A stretch of DNA of 33,760 nucleotides from Planctomycetota bacterium (GCA_022710345.1 JAKLHB010000006.1:1-33760), one strand, 5' to 3'; counted from the first letter of the stretch, positions 8,584 through 16,654 are shown. Numbers and translations: made by a program. The notes: a model not told the origin generated them from the sequence alone.

Positions 8584-9828
8584 CTATACAATGATCACAC
8601 GCACATAATTTTTTTTACCTGCTCTGAGAAGAATGCAGTCATTCTCCACAAACTTTTCATCAATCTTCATGTCTATTGCAGTAACAGTTTCACGGTTGAC
8701 ATAAGCACCACCACTTTGGATGAGACGGCGTACTTCACTTTTCGATTTGCCAAGTCCGGCTAGATAGAAAAGTTCACTTGCATCTATGCCGGATTGAATT
8801 TTTGGTCTAACAATTTGGATGGTTGGAACGCTATCGCCTGCTTCTCCTGCCCCAAACGCTTTTCTTGAATCTTGTTGGGCATCCAATGCTGCTTTTTCAC
8901 CATGTGTGATCTTGGTTGCTTCAAAAGCAAGGATTTCCTTGGCTTCGTTAATTCTGTTGTCTTTGTATTCTCGTAGCTTTCGGACTTCATCCATATCCAA
9001 AAATGTAAACAAAGCTAAAAATCTGCCTACATCGCGATCATCCACATTGCGCCAATATTGATAATATTCATAAGGGGATACTAAATTAGCATCAAGCCAC
9101 AATGCCCCTTTTTCAGTTTTGCCCATCTTTGCGCCTGTGGCTGTGGTGAGCAAAGGGCACGTAATGCCATACGCATCTTTGTTTTCTACCCTGCGAATCA
9201 GCTCAATACCAGAGCAAATATTTCCCCATTGATCATCTCCACCCATCTGCAAAATGCAGTTATGTTCTTGGAAAAGTTTTAGGAAATCATAAGATTGAAG
9301 CAACATATAGTTGAATTCTAAGAAAGACAAACCAGTTTCCAGGCGATTTTTAATGCAGTCCGCAGTTAACATGCGGTTCACAGAGAAATGACGGCCGATG
9401 TTGCGTAGGAATTCAATATAGTTTAACGACAAAAGCCAATCTGCGTTGTTCACCATCAGTGCTTTGCCATTGCTAAAATCAATGTATCGAGTGAACTGTA
9501 ATTTCTGTTTCTCCATGTTCGCTTTGACTTGCTCTTGCGTGAGCATTTTTCGCATTTCAGTCTTTCCACTGGGGTCTCCCACCATGCCTGTACCACCTCC
9601 AACTAAAACAATTGGCCTATGGCCGGCTCGTTGGAGATGAGCTAAAAGCATAATCTGGATTAAATTGCCAGCATGAAATGAAGAAGCAGTGGGATCAAAA
9701 CCAATATATGCAGTAATTTTTTGTGTGCCTAATATTTCCTTGATTTTAATGTCTGTTACTTGTTTAGGAGTGCCATCGGATTCTGTGGCAATGAAGCCAC
9801 GTTCTAGCAAAATATCAAAAACATTCAT
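8584..9828 (-). CDS. tyrS: Tyrosyl-tRNA synthetase
   Basis: A class I aminoacyl-tRNA synthetase that charges tRNA-Tyr with tyrosine in the cytoplasm. The 414 residues match the bacterial TyrS length. The tyrosine pocket and HIGH motif are seen in YIGFDPTASSFHAGN (HAGN 52-55). The specificity loop contains GGDDQWGN near 197-203, and the KMSKS loop is KMGKT at 234-238. An S4 RNA-binding domain ends the protein (about 350-414, with GKSKSEVRRLI). Upstream of the ATG the ribosome-binding site is weak and is preceded by a perfect hairpin at 9851-9868, so leader-level control is possible. The gene faces away from the tRNA-Glu gene. Confidence 0.97.
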   Translation of the reverse strand: MNVFDILLERGFIATESDGTPKQVTDIKIKEILGTQKITAYIGFDPTASSFHAGNLIQIMLLAHLQRAGHRPIVLVGGGTGMVGDPSGKTEMRKMLTQEQVKANMEKQKLQFTRYIDFSNGKALMVNNADWLLSLNYIEFLRNIGRHFSVNRMLTADCIKNRLETGLSFLEFNYMLLQSYDFLKLFQEHNCILQMGGDDQWGNICSGIELIRRVENKDAYGITCPLLTTATGAKMGKTEKGALWLDANLVSPYEYYQYWRNVDDRDVGRFLALFTFLDMDEVRKLREYKDNRINEAKEILAFEATKITHGEKAALDAQQDSRKAFGAGEAGDSVPTIQIVRPKIQSGIDASELFYLAGLGKSKSEVRRLIQSGGAYVNRETVTAIDMKIDEKFVENDCILLRAGKKNYVRVIIV

Positions 9829-9850
9829 AACTTATTCATGCAGCGAATTA

Positions 9851-9885
9851 CCCTCAATATATTGAGGGAGGAAGCAGCATCCTCC
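9851..9885 (-). promoter_or_regulatory. Possible tyrS leader structure
   Basis: An 18-nt perfect palindrome (CCCTCAATA/TATTGAGGG, 9851-9868) lies 23 bp upstream of the tyrS ATG. A second pairing, GGAGG with CCTCC (9867-9871 with 9881-9885), shares its edge bases. The two can stack or compete. No T-box specifier loop or T-box consensus was recognised, so any regulatory role is inference. Confidence 0.3.
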
Positions 9886-10056
9886 AAAGTAGGATTGGGT
9901 TTAATTGAATGGCTTTTTTGAATTGAAATCACGACTTCATTTTACTATGAAAAAAAATAAAAGCAAGATACCTAACTTAAACTTCTCAAAAATAGATCGG
10001 TTAATTCAAAAAAATCCTTGGGTTAAGGAAATTTTTATTTTTTCAGAAAAATTTGC

Positions 10057-10085
10057 TTGACATTTGCGCTTTAAAAGATTATAAT
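10057..10085 (+). promoter_or_regulatory. Perfect sigma70 promoter of tRNA-Glu
   Basis: TTGACA at 10057-10062 and TATAAT at 10080-10085 are separated by exactly 17 bp; both hexamers match consensus. Transcription would start near 10092, about 33 nt before the mature tRNA 5' end. Confidence 0.9.
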
Positions 10086-10124
10086 ATGGGCTATCATATT
10101 TTTATGATAAAAATTGGCAATAAT

Positions 10125-10197
10125 GCCCCGGTCGTCTAGTGGCCTAGGATATAGGATTCTCAGTCCCAAGACACGGGTTCAAATCCCGTTCGGGGTA
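10125..10197 (+). tRNA. tRNA-Glu (anticodon CTC)
   Basis: A 73-nt cloverleaf. The acceptor stem GCCCCGG pairs with TCGGGGT, with G-U pairs at 1-72 and 7-66. The D arm GTCTAGTGGCCTAGGAT is typical of tRNA-Glu, the anticodon loop is TTCTCAG (anticodon CTC), the T arm is ACGGG-TTCAAAT-CCCGT and the discriminator base is A. The anticodon stem has one A-C mismatch at 28-42. CCA is not encoded, so it must be added post-transcriptionally. A long T-run follows at once and may end transcription. Confidence 0.95.
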
Positions 10198-10366
10198 TTT
10201 TTTTTTCTTCCTATCATTTTCTCCAAACTGCTTTCCCACCTCCAAACTCCTCTACTTCCTCGTCTAGCAAATCTATTCTCCCTAAAACATCCTCCATTAA
10301 AAAATTTACTTTACTCCAAAAACAACCAAAATTTTAGAAAATTTTTGGTGAAATTATAAATTCATC

Positions 10367-10395
10367 TTGGATTATTTCTTAAAATCGGTTACAAT
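10367..10395 (+). promoter_or_regulatory. Candidate sigma70 promoter for the structured region
   Basis: TTGGAT (10367-10372; 3 of 6 consensus bases) and TACAAT (10390-10395; 5 of 6) are 17 bp apart. A start near 10402 would transcribe the hairpin-rich non-coding stretch that follows. This is a weak -35, so it is only a candidate. Confidence 0.35.
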
Positions 10396-10433
10396 TTTTC
10401 AGGTTTCTATTTGGATATGCATGCTACTGGACT

Positions 10434-10760
10434 CTAGTTGTTAGTTGACTAGGAGTGACGGGATGCGACACAGGAACTCTCGTAGCCAATTCAGAGAGAA
10501 GTCGCGAATGGATGCTCTACCTCCGGTTATTTAGCTTTTGATTCAATCCCATCCTGTAGCAAAATCGCCCCTAGTTGCTAGTTGACTAGGCTGCAACAAT
10601 AGATACAAACCTTAGTTGCTGGTTGACGAGTAATGGGACCTCCTGAACCTACCGCTGTGGCAAACCAGCGGACTGGCAGTCAACTGCCCATTGGTGCAGC
10701 AATGAATAAGTATCAGTCTGCATCACTAATACTTAACTTTATTGATAAAAATGTGGGGCT
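10434..10760 (+). ncRNA. Probable structured RNA region, family unrecognised
   Basis: This gene-free DNA has nested complementarity. GCGAC (10465-10469) pairs with GTCGC (10501-10505) and encloses CTCTC/GAGAG (10477-10481 / 10494-10498). CCGCTG/CAGCGG forms a hairpin near 10652-10671. TAATGGG (about 10631) can pair with CCCATT (about 10687), with GTTGAC/GTCAAC outside it. AAGTAT/ATACTT (10708-10734) forms another hairpin. Such layered pairing with no open frame suggests a structured transcript or a palindromic element. It does not match tmRNA, RNase P RNA, 6S or SRP RNA by eye. Confidence 0.35.
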
Positions 10761-10932
10761 AGAAATAAAGCCGCTATTTTAATTTTCTTATTACTCTTTT
10801 TCAAACAATATGTTACTAGTTTGAACAACTAGCAACTGGGTATACAAAATATCAACGCCATACTGGCAGATACCTGTCTTATGTGCAGCAATGTGGCAAG
10901 TATGAGGCTGCACAGCTCATACTTTTATCATT
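10693..10932 (+). repeat. Two diverged direct repeats each carrying a hairpin
   Basis: The segments at about 10693-10745 and 10882-10930 share the order GTGCAGCAATG, a short spacer, AAGTAT, a variable loop, ATACTT and a T-rich end. The second forms a hairpin at 10898-10924 (AAGTATGAG / CTCATACTT). The loops differ while the stems are kept, as expected for elements selected for structure. Confidence 0.4.
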
Positions 10933-11007
10933 CACTCTACAGCAAAATATGTTGCTACATTTTTGCAACTAGCAACTTGGGCCAAAATTTATGATGGAGG
11001 TTGCATA

Positions 11008-12624
11008 ATGGAGATCAATTTTAGCTCACGCGAATGCAATGTCAAAATTGTGTATTATGGACCGGGGCTTTCAGGAAAAACGACCAATTTAGAGATTATC
11101 CATGAAAAAACGCCGGCAGAAAATAGAGGCAAGTTGACTGCGCTAGCTACAGATTTGGATCGAACCTTGTTTTTTGACTATATGCCATTAGAACTTGGCA
11201 AAATCGGTGGGTTAACCATTCGTTTACGCTTATTCACAGTTCCAGGTCAAGTATATTATAACGCAACGCGTAAGCTAGTGTTACGATGCGTAGATGGTGT
11301 GGTTTTTGTAGCAGATAGCCAAGAATCACAAAGAGATGCGAATTTAGAATCTCTTCAAAATTTAGAAGAAAATCTTGCAGAACATGGTATGGATCTCCAT
11401 AAAATGCCATTAGTTTTGCAATTTAATAAACGAGATCTACCCAACATTATGTCTTTGGAAAGAATGGAAGAGCTGCTGAACAAAACATTGCATGCTCCTT
11501 GTTTTCCTGCTGTGGCAATTGAAGGGAACGGAGTTTCGCAATGTCTGAAAAGCATTGCTAATCTCACAATGGTCAGGGTAGAAGAGAGCATTCGAAATAA
11601 AAGTGCAGCACAACCTAAAGAACATCGTCCAACACCGTTAGCAAAACCAGGGCATCAACGACCCGGAGTAAGCACTCAAGGACCATCCAATCCAATTTAT
11701 GGGCAACAGCAACAGGCCTCACAAATAAGCAAGCAAGGGCCAGCGGTTCCATTAATCACAAGACCAAGCGTAGGAGTAGCAAAGTATAACCCGCCTGCTT
11801 CTGCTAGCAAAGGAAATTCGCCTACTCCACCTCCACCACTGATCCAACCTAAAAAAGGTTCATTGTTTCCAGAAAGAGCAATGAAATCCCAAGACTCTGC
11901 CGTCGGAAGTGGCACTGTTGGGTTGGAAAAGAAAAGAGTATTCCATACAGAACAAAGAAGTAGTTCAGCAAAAGTTGGAGAAGAAAGCGCAAAATTTAAG
12001 GAAACTGGTTTACAACCTTCAGAAGAAGGACCTAGATTTTCTTTGGGCTATCGTGGCAATCTTTCCAAAGAAGGTCAAAGAATAAACTCTCAAGATTCGG
12101 GCATTGTAGGCTCATCTAGTCAACAGTTAATTGGAAAAGCCCCGATTGGGCAAAATCCAATTGGCAAAATTTTCCCTGGCCAAAACCCAATTGGACAGCA
12201 CTCAGTTGGACAAAATCCAACTGCTCAGACACCAATTGGACAACACTCAGTTGGACATCCAATTGGACAACACTCAGTTGGACATCCAATTGGACAACAC
12301 TCAGTTGAAAAAAAACCGATTGGACAACACTCAGTTGGACAAAACCCAACTGTTCAGACACCAATTGGACAACACTCAGTTGGACAAAACCCAACTGTTC
12401 AGACACCAATTGGGCAACACTCAGTTGGACAAAACCCAACTGCTCAGACACCAATTGGGCAAAAACCTAAGGTGGCCCTGTTCAGAGGAACTTTGAGCAG
12501 CGCTCCTAGTACCACTCCGCCGATTGTCCCTTCGGCTGGCAAATTTGCAGTAACATATCCTTCAACAACAACTGGTAGAGAAGAAGAACTTCCAGAAATT
12601 TTTCGAAAAAAAATCACACGCTAG
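11008..12624 (+). CDS. mglA: MglA-family small GTPase with long repeat-rich C-terminal tail
   Basis: A Ras-like GTPase of the MglA polarity/gliding family. The ATG at 11008 was chosen because GGAGG lies 8 nt upstream and it gives the family N-terminus (MEINFSSRE). Residues 1-195 carry the Walker A GPGLSGKTT (18-26), TVPGQ (78-82) and NKRD (140-143), and closely follow the Myxococcus MglA pattern (VDGVVFVADSQ). Usual MglA is about 195 residues; this one is 538. The added 340 residues are Pro/Gln/Ser-rich and disordered, ending in tandem PIGQHSVGQNPTAQT-type units (about 394-486). No mglB/roadblock partner is adjacent. It starts a plus-strand operon with a small helical protein and clpP. Function as a polarity switch is known for the family; the role of the tail is unknown. 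Confidence 0.9.
   Translation: MEINFSSRECNVKIVYYGPGLSGKTTNLEIIHEKTPAENRGKLTALATDLDRTLFFDYMPLELGKIGGLTIRLRLFTVPGQVYYNATRKLVLRCVDGVVFVADSQESQRDANLESLQNLEENLAEHGMDLHKMPLVLQFNKRDLPNIMSLERMEELLNKTLHAPCFPAVAIEGNGVSQCLKSIANLTMVRVEESIRNKSAAQPKEHRPTPLAKPGHQRPGVSTQGPSNPIYGQQQQASQISKQGPAVPLITRPSVGVAKYNPPASASKGNSPTPPPPLIQPKKGSLFPERAMKSQDSAVGSGTVGLEKKRVFHTEQRSSSAKVGEESAKFKETGLQPSEEGPRFSLGYRGNLSKEGQRINSQDSGIVGSSSQQLIGKAPIGQNPIGKIFPGQNPIGQHSVGQNPTAQTPIGQHSVGHPIGQHSVGHPIGQHSVEKKPIGQHSVGQNPTVQTPIGQHSVGQNPTVQTPIGQHSVGQNPTAQTPIGQKPKVALFRGTLSSAPSTTPPIVPSAGKFAVTYPSTTTGREEELPEIFRKKITR
12187..12465 (+). repeat. 45-bp and 27-bp in-gene tandem repeats
   Basis: Inside the mglA tail, 45-bp units (encoding PIGQHSVGQNPTxQT) occupy 12187-12231 and 12316-12450 (three in a row). 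Shorter 27-30-bp units (PIGQHSVGH) lie between them at 12232-12315, and a partial unit closes the array. Each unit contains self-complementary AGTTGG/CCAACT and CCAATTGG. The near-identity of units suggests recent expansion by slippage and likely copy-number variation between strains. Confidence 0.9.
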
Positions 12625-12660
12625 AAGCAACTTTTTTCAATGAAAGAAGAAAGGAAGTTT

Positions 12661-12900
12661 ATGGTGGAAGGGAAAACAGAAAAGATCGTTTTGGCTCATG
12701 CAGAAGAGATTATTGAAATTCGCAAAAAATATCCTGCCATCTCCGAGCAAATAGAAGCATTCAAAAAAGATATGCGTTGTTTTTCTAAAGAGATGTTCCA
12801 TGAGATCAAAAATATTGATAGTGAAAACGATCAAGAGTTGGTAAGAGTGTTGATCATCAATGATATTCATAAATTAACTGATGAAATATTTTTGGCTTAA
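12661..12900 (+). CDS. Small helical protein of unknown function
   Basis: A 79-residue charged, mostly helical protein (MVEGKTEKIVLAHAEEIIEI...). The start at 12661 is preferred because AAGGAAG sits just upstream; an in-frame ATG at 12640 would add seven residues but has no ribosome-binding site. It lies between mglA (stop 36 bp upstream) and clpP (start 27 bp downstream) on the same strand, so it is probably co-transcribed. No motif, signal peptide or membrane segment is visible and I do not recognise the family. Confidence 0.6.
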   Translation: MVEGKTEKIVLAHAEEIIEIRKKYPAISEQIEAFKKDMRCFSKEMFHEIKNIDSENDQELVRVLIINDIHKLTDEIFLA

Positions 12901-12927
12901 AAATGTTCCATAGAAAGGTATCATGTT

Positions 12928-13566
12928 ATGCAGGAAATGGTTCGCTGTTCCGAGATTGAATTGAAAAGAAAAGAAGATAAAGATAAAAAAGATAAAGATT
13001 CTGAAGGCTTTGGAAAACGCTTGCTGCAAGCTCGAGTGATCATGATTTCTGAAACTATCACCGACAAACTGGCACGGGATGTAACAGCTCAATGTATTCT
13101 CATGCAGGAAGAAGATGCTCTTGCACCAATTACAGTATACATCAACTCCCCAGGTGGATCCGCAGATTCAGGATTCGCAATTTTTGATATCTTGCGCTTC
13201 ATCACGCCACCTGTGCGTACGATCTGCATTGGTCTTTGTGCATCAGCAGCCGTGTTGATTTACTTAGCGGCTAAAAAAGAAAATCGCTATTCTTTATTGA
13301 ATTGCCGATTTTTGCTGCACCAGCCTTCCACCACACTGTTTGGAACAGCTTCGGATATCGAAATCAATGCGAATGAGATCATTAAACTAAAAGAACGCTA
13401 TAATCGAATTGTGTCCCAAGAAACAGGAAAACCTGTGGAACAGATCAATCGAGATGCGGATCGCGATTTCTGGTTAAGTGCTGAAGAAGCAAAGGATTAT
13501 GGATTAGTTGGAAAAATTATTCAATCTCATTCAGAAATCCCTACGCCAGCCAAAACTGAAAAATAA
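12928..13566 (+). CDS. clpP: ATP-dependent Clp protease proteolytic subunit
   Basis: A 212-residue ClpP-family serine peptidase that forms the proteolytic chamber used by ClpX/ClpA-type unfoldases in the cytoplasm. The catalytic triad is S106 (IGLCASAAV), H131 (LLHQPS) and D180 (DADRDFWLSAEEAKDYGLV), with the expected spacing. The YINSPGGSADSG oxyanion-region motif is at about 71-82. Two features are unusual: the Lys/Asp-rich stretch at about 13-25, before the axial-loop region, and CASAAV in place of the common AASMGA around the nucleophile. AAAGG lies 9 nt before the ATG. It is not next to clpX or tig, so it may be a second ClpP paralogue. It ends the mglA operon, followed 3 bp later by a terminator stem. 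Confidence 0.92.
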   Translation: MQEMVRCSEIELKRKEDKDKKDKDSEGFGKRLLQARVIMISETITDKLARDVTAQCILMQEEDALAPITVYINSPGGSADSGFAIFDILRFITPPVRTICIGLCASAAVLIYLAAKKENRYSLLNCRFLLHQPSTTLFGTASDIEINANEIIKLKERYNRIVSQETGKPVEQINRDADRDFWLSAEEAKDYGLVGKIIQSHSEIPTPAKTEK

Positions 13567-13569
13567 ACA

Positions 13570-13600
13570 GAAGACCGCTGTTTTATCAGCGGTCTTCTTT
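13570..13600. terminator. Intrinsic terminator between convergent genes
   Basis: An 11-bp perfect stem (GAAGACCGCTG / CAGCGGTCTTC) with a 6-nt loop and a short T-run lies between the stop codons of clpP and the convergent DHOD-like gene, and can serve both. Confidence 0.85.
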
Positions 13601-13609
13601 CAAAAGCAG

Positions 13610-14593
13610 TTAGTCAATTCCGACCAATGCTTCGATATACTGCAATCTTTCATAAATTTCAGGGCGATGGCTTTTGCTTTGGCTTAAAGTGCCGCGAATT
13701 TGGCTCAAAGAATTAATTTGATGGTCTTTCATCCATTGTTCTACATCAGCATGAATTTTCTCCAGATGCTTAATTTCATGAACATAGAGCGCAGAGCAAA
13801 TTTGTACTGCTGTGGCACCGGCTAGAATTTGTTTAATAACATCCGCTCCATGGTGCACGCCTGTGGATGCAGCAAGATCACAAGAAATTTTGCCTGCCAA
13901 AATGCTCATCCATCGTAAGGAAAGGCACATTTCTTCTGGCGAGCTAAAACGATGCCCAGAAACTAATTGCATTTTGTCAATATCAATGTCCAATTGATAA
14001 AAACGATTGAACAAAACAAGCGCCTTAACACCATGATTCACTAATTCTTGAGCCATATAAGGGATAGAGCTAAAGTGTGGCCCAATTTTGACAGCAATAG
14101 GAATACGAATTGTCGCATGCACAGAATCTAAAATTTCTAAGTAAATTTTTTCAATTTGGGCTGAGGTATGATTGGGTTCACCAGGCAAAATTGCAATATT
14201 CAGCTCTAAGCCATCTGCGCCTGCTGATTCGATTTGCTTGGCATATCCAAGCCACCATTTTGGAGAAATGCAATTTAAACTTGCAATGATAGGGATGCTC
14301 ACAGCTTTTTTAGCTTTTTCAATCAGCTTCAGGTATTCTTGCGCACCAATTTCCATACTCATATTGCCAATATAGTCAAAGGCTTCCGTATGGGAAGGCA
14401 TCCATAGGTATTCGTGTACTTTGTTGGCTCCTGCTTCGATTTGCTCTTCAAACAATGATTTGAGAACAATCGCACCTGCGCCTGCCTGAGCACAACGCCG
14501 AATTCCATCTTCTGTTTTGGAAAGGCTGCAACTTGCTACCATCCAAGGAGTAAGCAATTTTAAACCCATATAATTTGTTGTCAAATCTGACAT
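13610..14593 (-). CDS. Dihydroorotate dehydrogenase-like protein
   Basis: A 327-residue TIM-barrel flavoprotein of the DHOD-like group. The start at 14593 gives the family N-terminus MSDLTTNYMGLKLLTPW and has AAAGGA upstream; the open frame extends 67 codons further but without support. Visible family segments are GAGAIVLKSLFEEQIE (about 39-54), IPIIASLNCIS, ADGLELNIAILP and IPIAVKIGPHF, a probable phosphate-binding end with DVIKQILAGATAVQICSALY, and a C-terminal helix. True PyrD enzymes have a catalytic Cys/Ser loop and a stricter FMN site. This group, common in Bacteroidetes and planctomycetes, is usually annotated as DHOD-like with unproven substrate. It is monocistronic and convergent with clpP. 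Confidence 0.85.
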   Translation of the reverse strand: MSDLTTNYMGLKLLTPWMVASCSLSKTEDGIRRCAQAGAGAIVLKSLFEEQIEAGANKVHEYLWMPSHTEAFDYIGNMSMEIGAQEYLKLIEKAKKAVSIPIIASLNCISPKWWLGYAKQIESAGADGLELNIAILPGEPNHTSAQIEKIYLEILDSVHATIRIPIAVKIGPHFSSIPYMAQELVNHGVKALVLFNRFYQLDIDIDKMQLVSGHRFSSPEEMCLSLRWMSILAGKISCDLAASTGVHHGADVIKQILAGATAVQICSALYVHEIKHLEKIHADVEQWMKDHQINSLSQIRGTLSQSKSHRPEIYERLQYIEALVGID

Positions 14594-14634
14594 CTCTATG
14601 TCCTTTCTTGCCAGGATTATTTGTGAACCCAAGT

Positions 14635-14686
14635 TGTTGCTTGAAGAAATGTAGCAACATGAGAGGTACTTGTGGCAATGTGCCAC
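14635..14686. other. Two palindromes in divergent intergenic region
   Basis: Between the DHOD-like gene and the ABC-F gene lie TGTTGCT/AGCAACA (14635-14659, 7-bp stem) and GTGGCA-ATG-TGCCAC (14672-14686, 6-bp perfect arms). Either could be an operator for the divergent promoters. No clear -35/-10 pair was found. Confidence 0.35.
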
Positions 14687-14779
14687 GCCCGCAAGGATTC
14701 GTAGGCTTTCACATTGGAAGCTTATTTTAAGAAGTTTAGTGCAAATTGTCAAGCAATTCTTGTCATGCTTGAGGTCATC

Positions 14780-16654
14780 ATGGGAATCATTCAACTCAAA
14801 AACATCAAAAAAGCATATCCAAAAGAAGAAGTCCTCAAAGGTATTGATGCAGAAGTTTTTCCAGGCAACCGAATTGGCTTAGTGGGTAACAATGGCTGCG
14901 GAAAAACGACTCTTTTCAAAATTATCATAGGGCAGATATTGCCAGATGAAGGAGACGTATCGCGAATGCGTGGCCTACGTATCGCATACTTGTCTCAATT
15001 GCCAGAACTCAATGAGAACCAAACTGTCTTTGAGGCTGCTCTGGCCAGCCATGAAAAATTATATCTTATGGAACAGAGACTAGTTGCGCTAGAAGCAAAG
15101 CTCGCTACTTCTAGTTCTGATTTAGCTTTGATCCACGAAGTAGATCAAAGCAGGGCCTTGTATGAACAAGCTGGCGGCTATCGTTATCAAAGTCAGACCG
15201 CTACTGTACTCCATGGATTAGGATTTTTAGATGAGACATTCCAACAACCTATTGGAAAATTATCAGGCGGCCAAAAAAATCGTCTTGCTTTGGTAAAAAT
15301 ACTGTTGCAAGAAAACGATCTGCTTCTCTTGGATGAACCGACTAATTTTTTGGACATCCAAGGCATTGAATGGCTAGAGGAATACCTCAAAGCTAGCTCT
15401 GCAGCAATGGTCATTGTTTCACATGATCGCTATTTTTTAAATCAACTTGTGACAGAGATTTGGGATTTACGAAATGGTAGGCTGCGGGCTTATCCTGGAA
15501 ATTATGATAAATTTTTAATGCTTCGTGAGCAAGAATGGGAGCGACAGCAGGAATTATTTGAACGGCAGCAAGCAGAAATTAAACGCCAGGAAGATTTTGT
15601 AAGCCGCAATGTCTATGGAGAACGGCACAAGTCAGCTCAATCCAGAAGAAGAAAAGTGGAAAAGATGGAACGTTTGCAGGCACCAGAGCGTGAACAAGCT
15701 ATGAAATTATCCATCACAACCGAAGACTCGCGTACGAATACCATCGTAGAATTGCGGAACTTGAGCCATTCTTACAACAGCAATATCCTATTTCAAAACC
15801 TTAACTTAACCATTCATGCAAGGGAAAAAGTGGCTGTTGTAGGGCCTAATGGATGCGGGAAATCCACATTGCTCCATCTCATTGCGCAGCATTTTGCTCC
15901 AGCCAATGGTCACGCTAGTTTGGGGCATAAAGTATCGGTTGGATTCTATCATCAAGAACTAGAAGATTTAGAGTTAGAAACTACGCCCTTTGATACCATC
16001 AAAGTGTTTATGCCAATGAGTGATGATGTTTTAGTCCGCAAGTTTTTGGCAGTCTTCTTGTTTCAAGGCGATGATGTGTATAAAAGAGTGGCAGATTTAT
16101 CTGGAGGAGAACGCAGCCGTTTGGCTCTAGCTAAATTGCTGGTTCAAAAGCCAAATTTTTTGGTATTGGATGAACCTACCAACCATTTAGACATACGTTC
16201 AAGGCAAGCGCTCGAAGATGCATTAGCTGAATTTGAAGGCACAGTGCTGTTTGTTTCGCACGATCGCTATTTTATTGATGAAGTTGCGGAACAAATTTTA
16301 TACTATTACCATGGCCGATGGATTCATTTTTATGGAAATTACAGCCAATTTCAAAAATGCAAAAATGAGCTTTTGCCAGAAATCCAAGAAGAAAGCAAAA
16401 AACGCGAAGCGTATAAACAGGTTACACGCAATATTTCGGAAAATCGTACAAAAAAGAAAAAAAAATTCACATTAGAGGAATTGGAAGCTAAAATCATTGA
16501 AGCAGAAACTAGAATTCAAGCCATCCAAGCCGAATGGCAGCAAACTTCAACATATCAAAACTCTTTGAAAGTAAAAGAGTTAAAAGAAGAATATGAGCAA
16601 TTGACTCAACAATTGCAGGAATTAAATCGAGAGTGGGAAACTTGGAGTAATTAA
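14780..16654 (+). CDS. ABC-F family ATPase (YdiF/Uup/EttA-like)
   Basis: A soluble protein with two ABC ATPase domains and no membrane helices, the ABC-F architecture that acts on ribosomes (translation factors or antibiotic resistance). The start at 14780 is chosen for GAGG 5 nt upstream; the protein is 624 residues. Domain 1 has GNNGCGKTT at 36-44, then SGGQKNRLALVKILL and LLLLDEPTNFLD. Domain 2 has GPNGCGKST, LSGGERSRLALAKLLV and FLVLDEPTNHLD. The interdomain linker is the charged Arg/Gln-rich P-site tRNA-interaction-type helix pair (QEWERQQELFERQQAEIKRQE). A C-terminal coiled coil (about 560-620) resembles the Uup-type tail. It is followed 65 bp later by the Sm-like gene on the same strand. 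The exact subfamily is not settled by eye. Confidence 0.93.
   Translation: MGIIQLKNIKKAYPKEEVLKGIDAEVFPGNRIGLVGNNGCGKTTLFKIIIGQILPDEGDVSRMRGLRIAYLSQLPELNENQTVFEAALASHEKLYLMEQRLVALEAKLATSSSDLALIHEVDQSRALYEQAGGYRYQSQTATVLHGLGFLDETFQQPIGKLSGGQKNRLALVKILLQENDLLLLDEPTNFLDIQGIEWLEEYLKASSAAMVIVSHDRYFLNQLVTEIWDLRNGRLRAYPGNYDKFLMLREQEWERQQELFERQQAEIKRQEDFVSRNVYGERHKSAQSRRRKVEKMERLQAPEREQAMKLSITTEDSRTNTIVELRNLSHSYNSNILFQNLNLTIHAREKVAVVGPNGCGKSTLLHLIAQHFAPANGHASLGHKVSVGFYHQELEDLELETTPFDTIKVFMPMSDDVLVRKFLAVFLFQGDDVYKRVADLSGGERSRLALAKLLVQKPNFLVLDEPTNHLDIRSRQALEDALAEFEGTVLFVSHDRYFIDEVAEQILYYYHGRWIHFYGNYSQFQKCKNELLPEIQEESKKREAYKQVTRNISENRTKKKKKFTLEELEAKIIEAETRIQAIQAEWQQTSTYQNSLKVKELKEEYEQLTQQLQELNREWETWSN

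Larger units (their letters stand above)
10434..10981. repeat. Five-copy AGTTGCTAGTTG repeat, direct and inverted
   Basis: Copies of a roughly 20-bp motif built on AGTTGCTAGTTGAC lie at 10434-10453, 10571-10590 and 10611-10630 on the plus strand, and inverted (CAACTAGCAACT) at 10826-10840 and 10966-10981. The inverted outer copies bracket the whole gene-free stretch upstream of mglA, and a CTAGTT/AACTAG hairpin at 10816-10832 overlaps one copy. The arrangement resembles a small palindromic element or a set of protein-binding sites. The rest of 10198-10433 is AT-rich and shows nothing else recognisable. Confidence 0.55.

Noticed and set aside
9829-9900. T-box riboswitch before tyrS
   Set aside because: The palindrome is clear, but no specifier loop, T-box sequence or terminator/antiterminator pair could be identified.
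12131-12496. Pentapeptide-like open frames overlapping the mglA tail, on both strands
   Set aside because: They exist only because the 45-bp unit lacks stops in several frames; there is no start signal and the frames end at the repeat edge.
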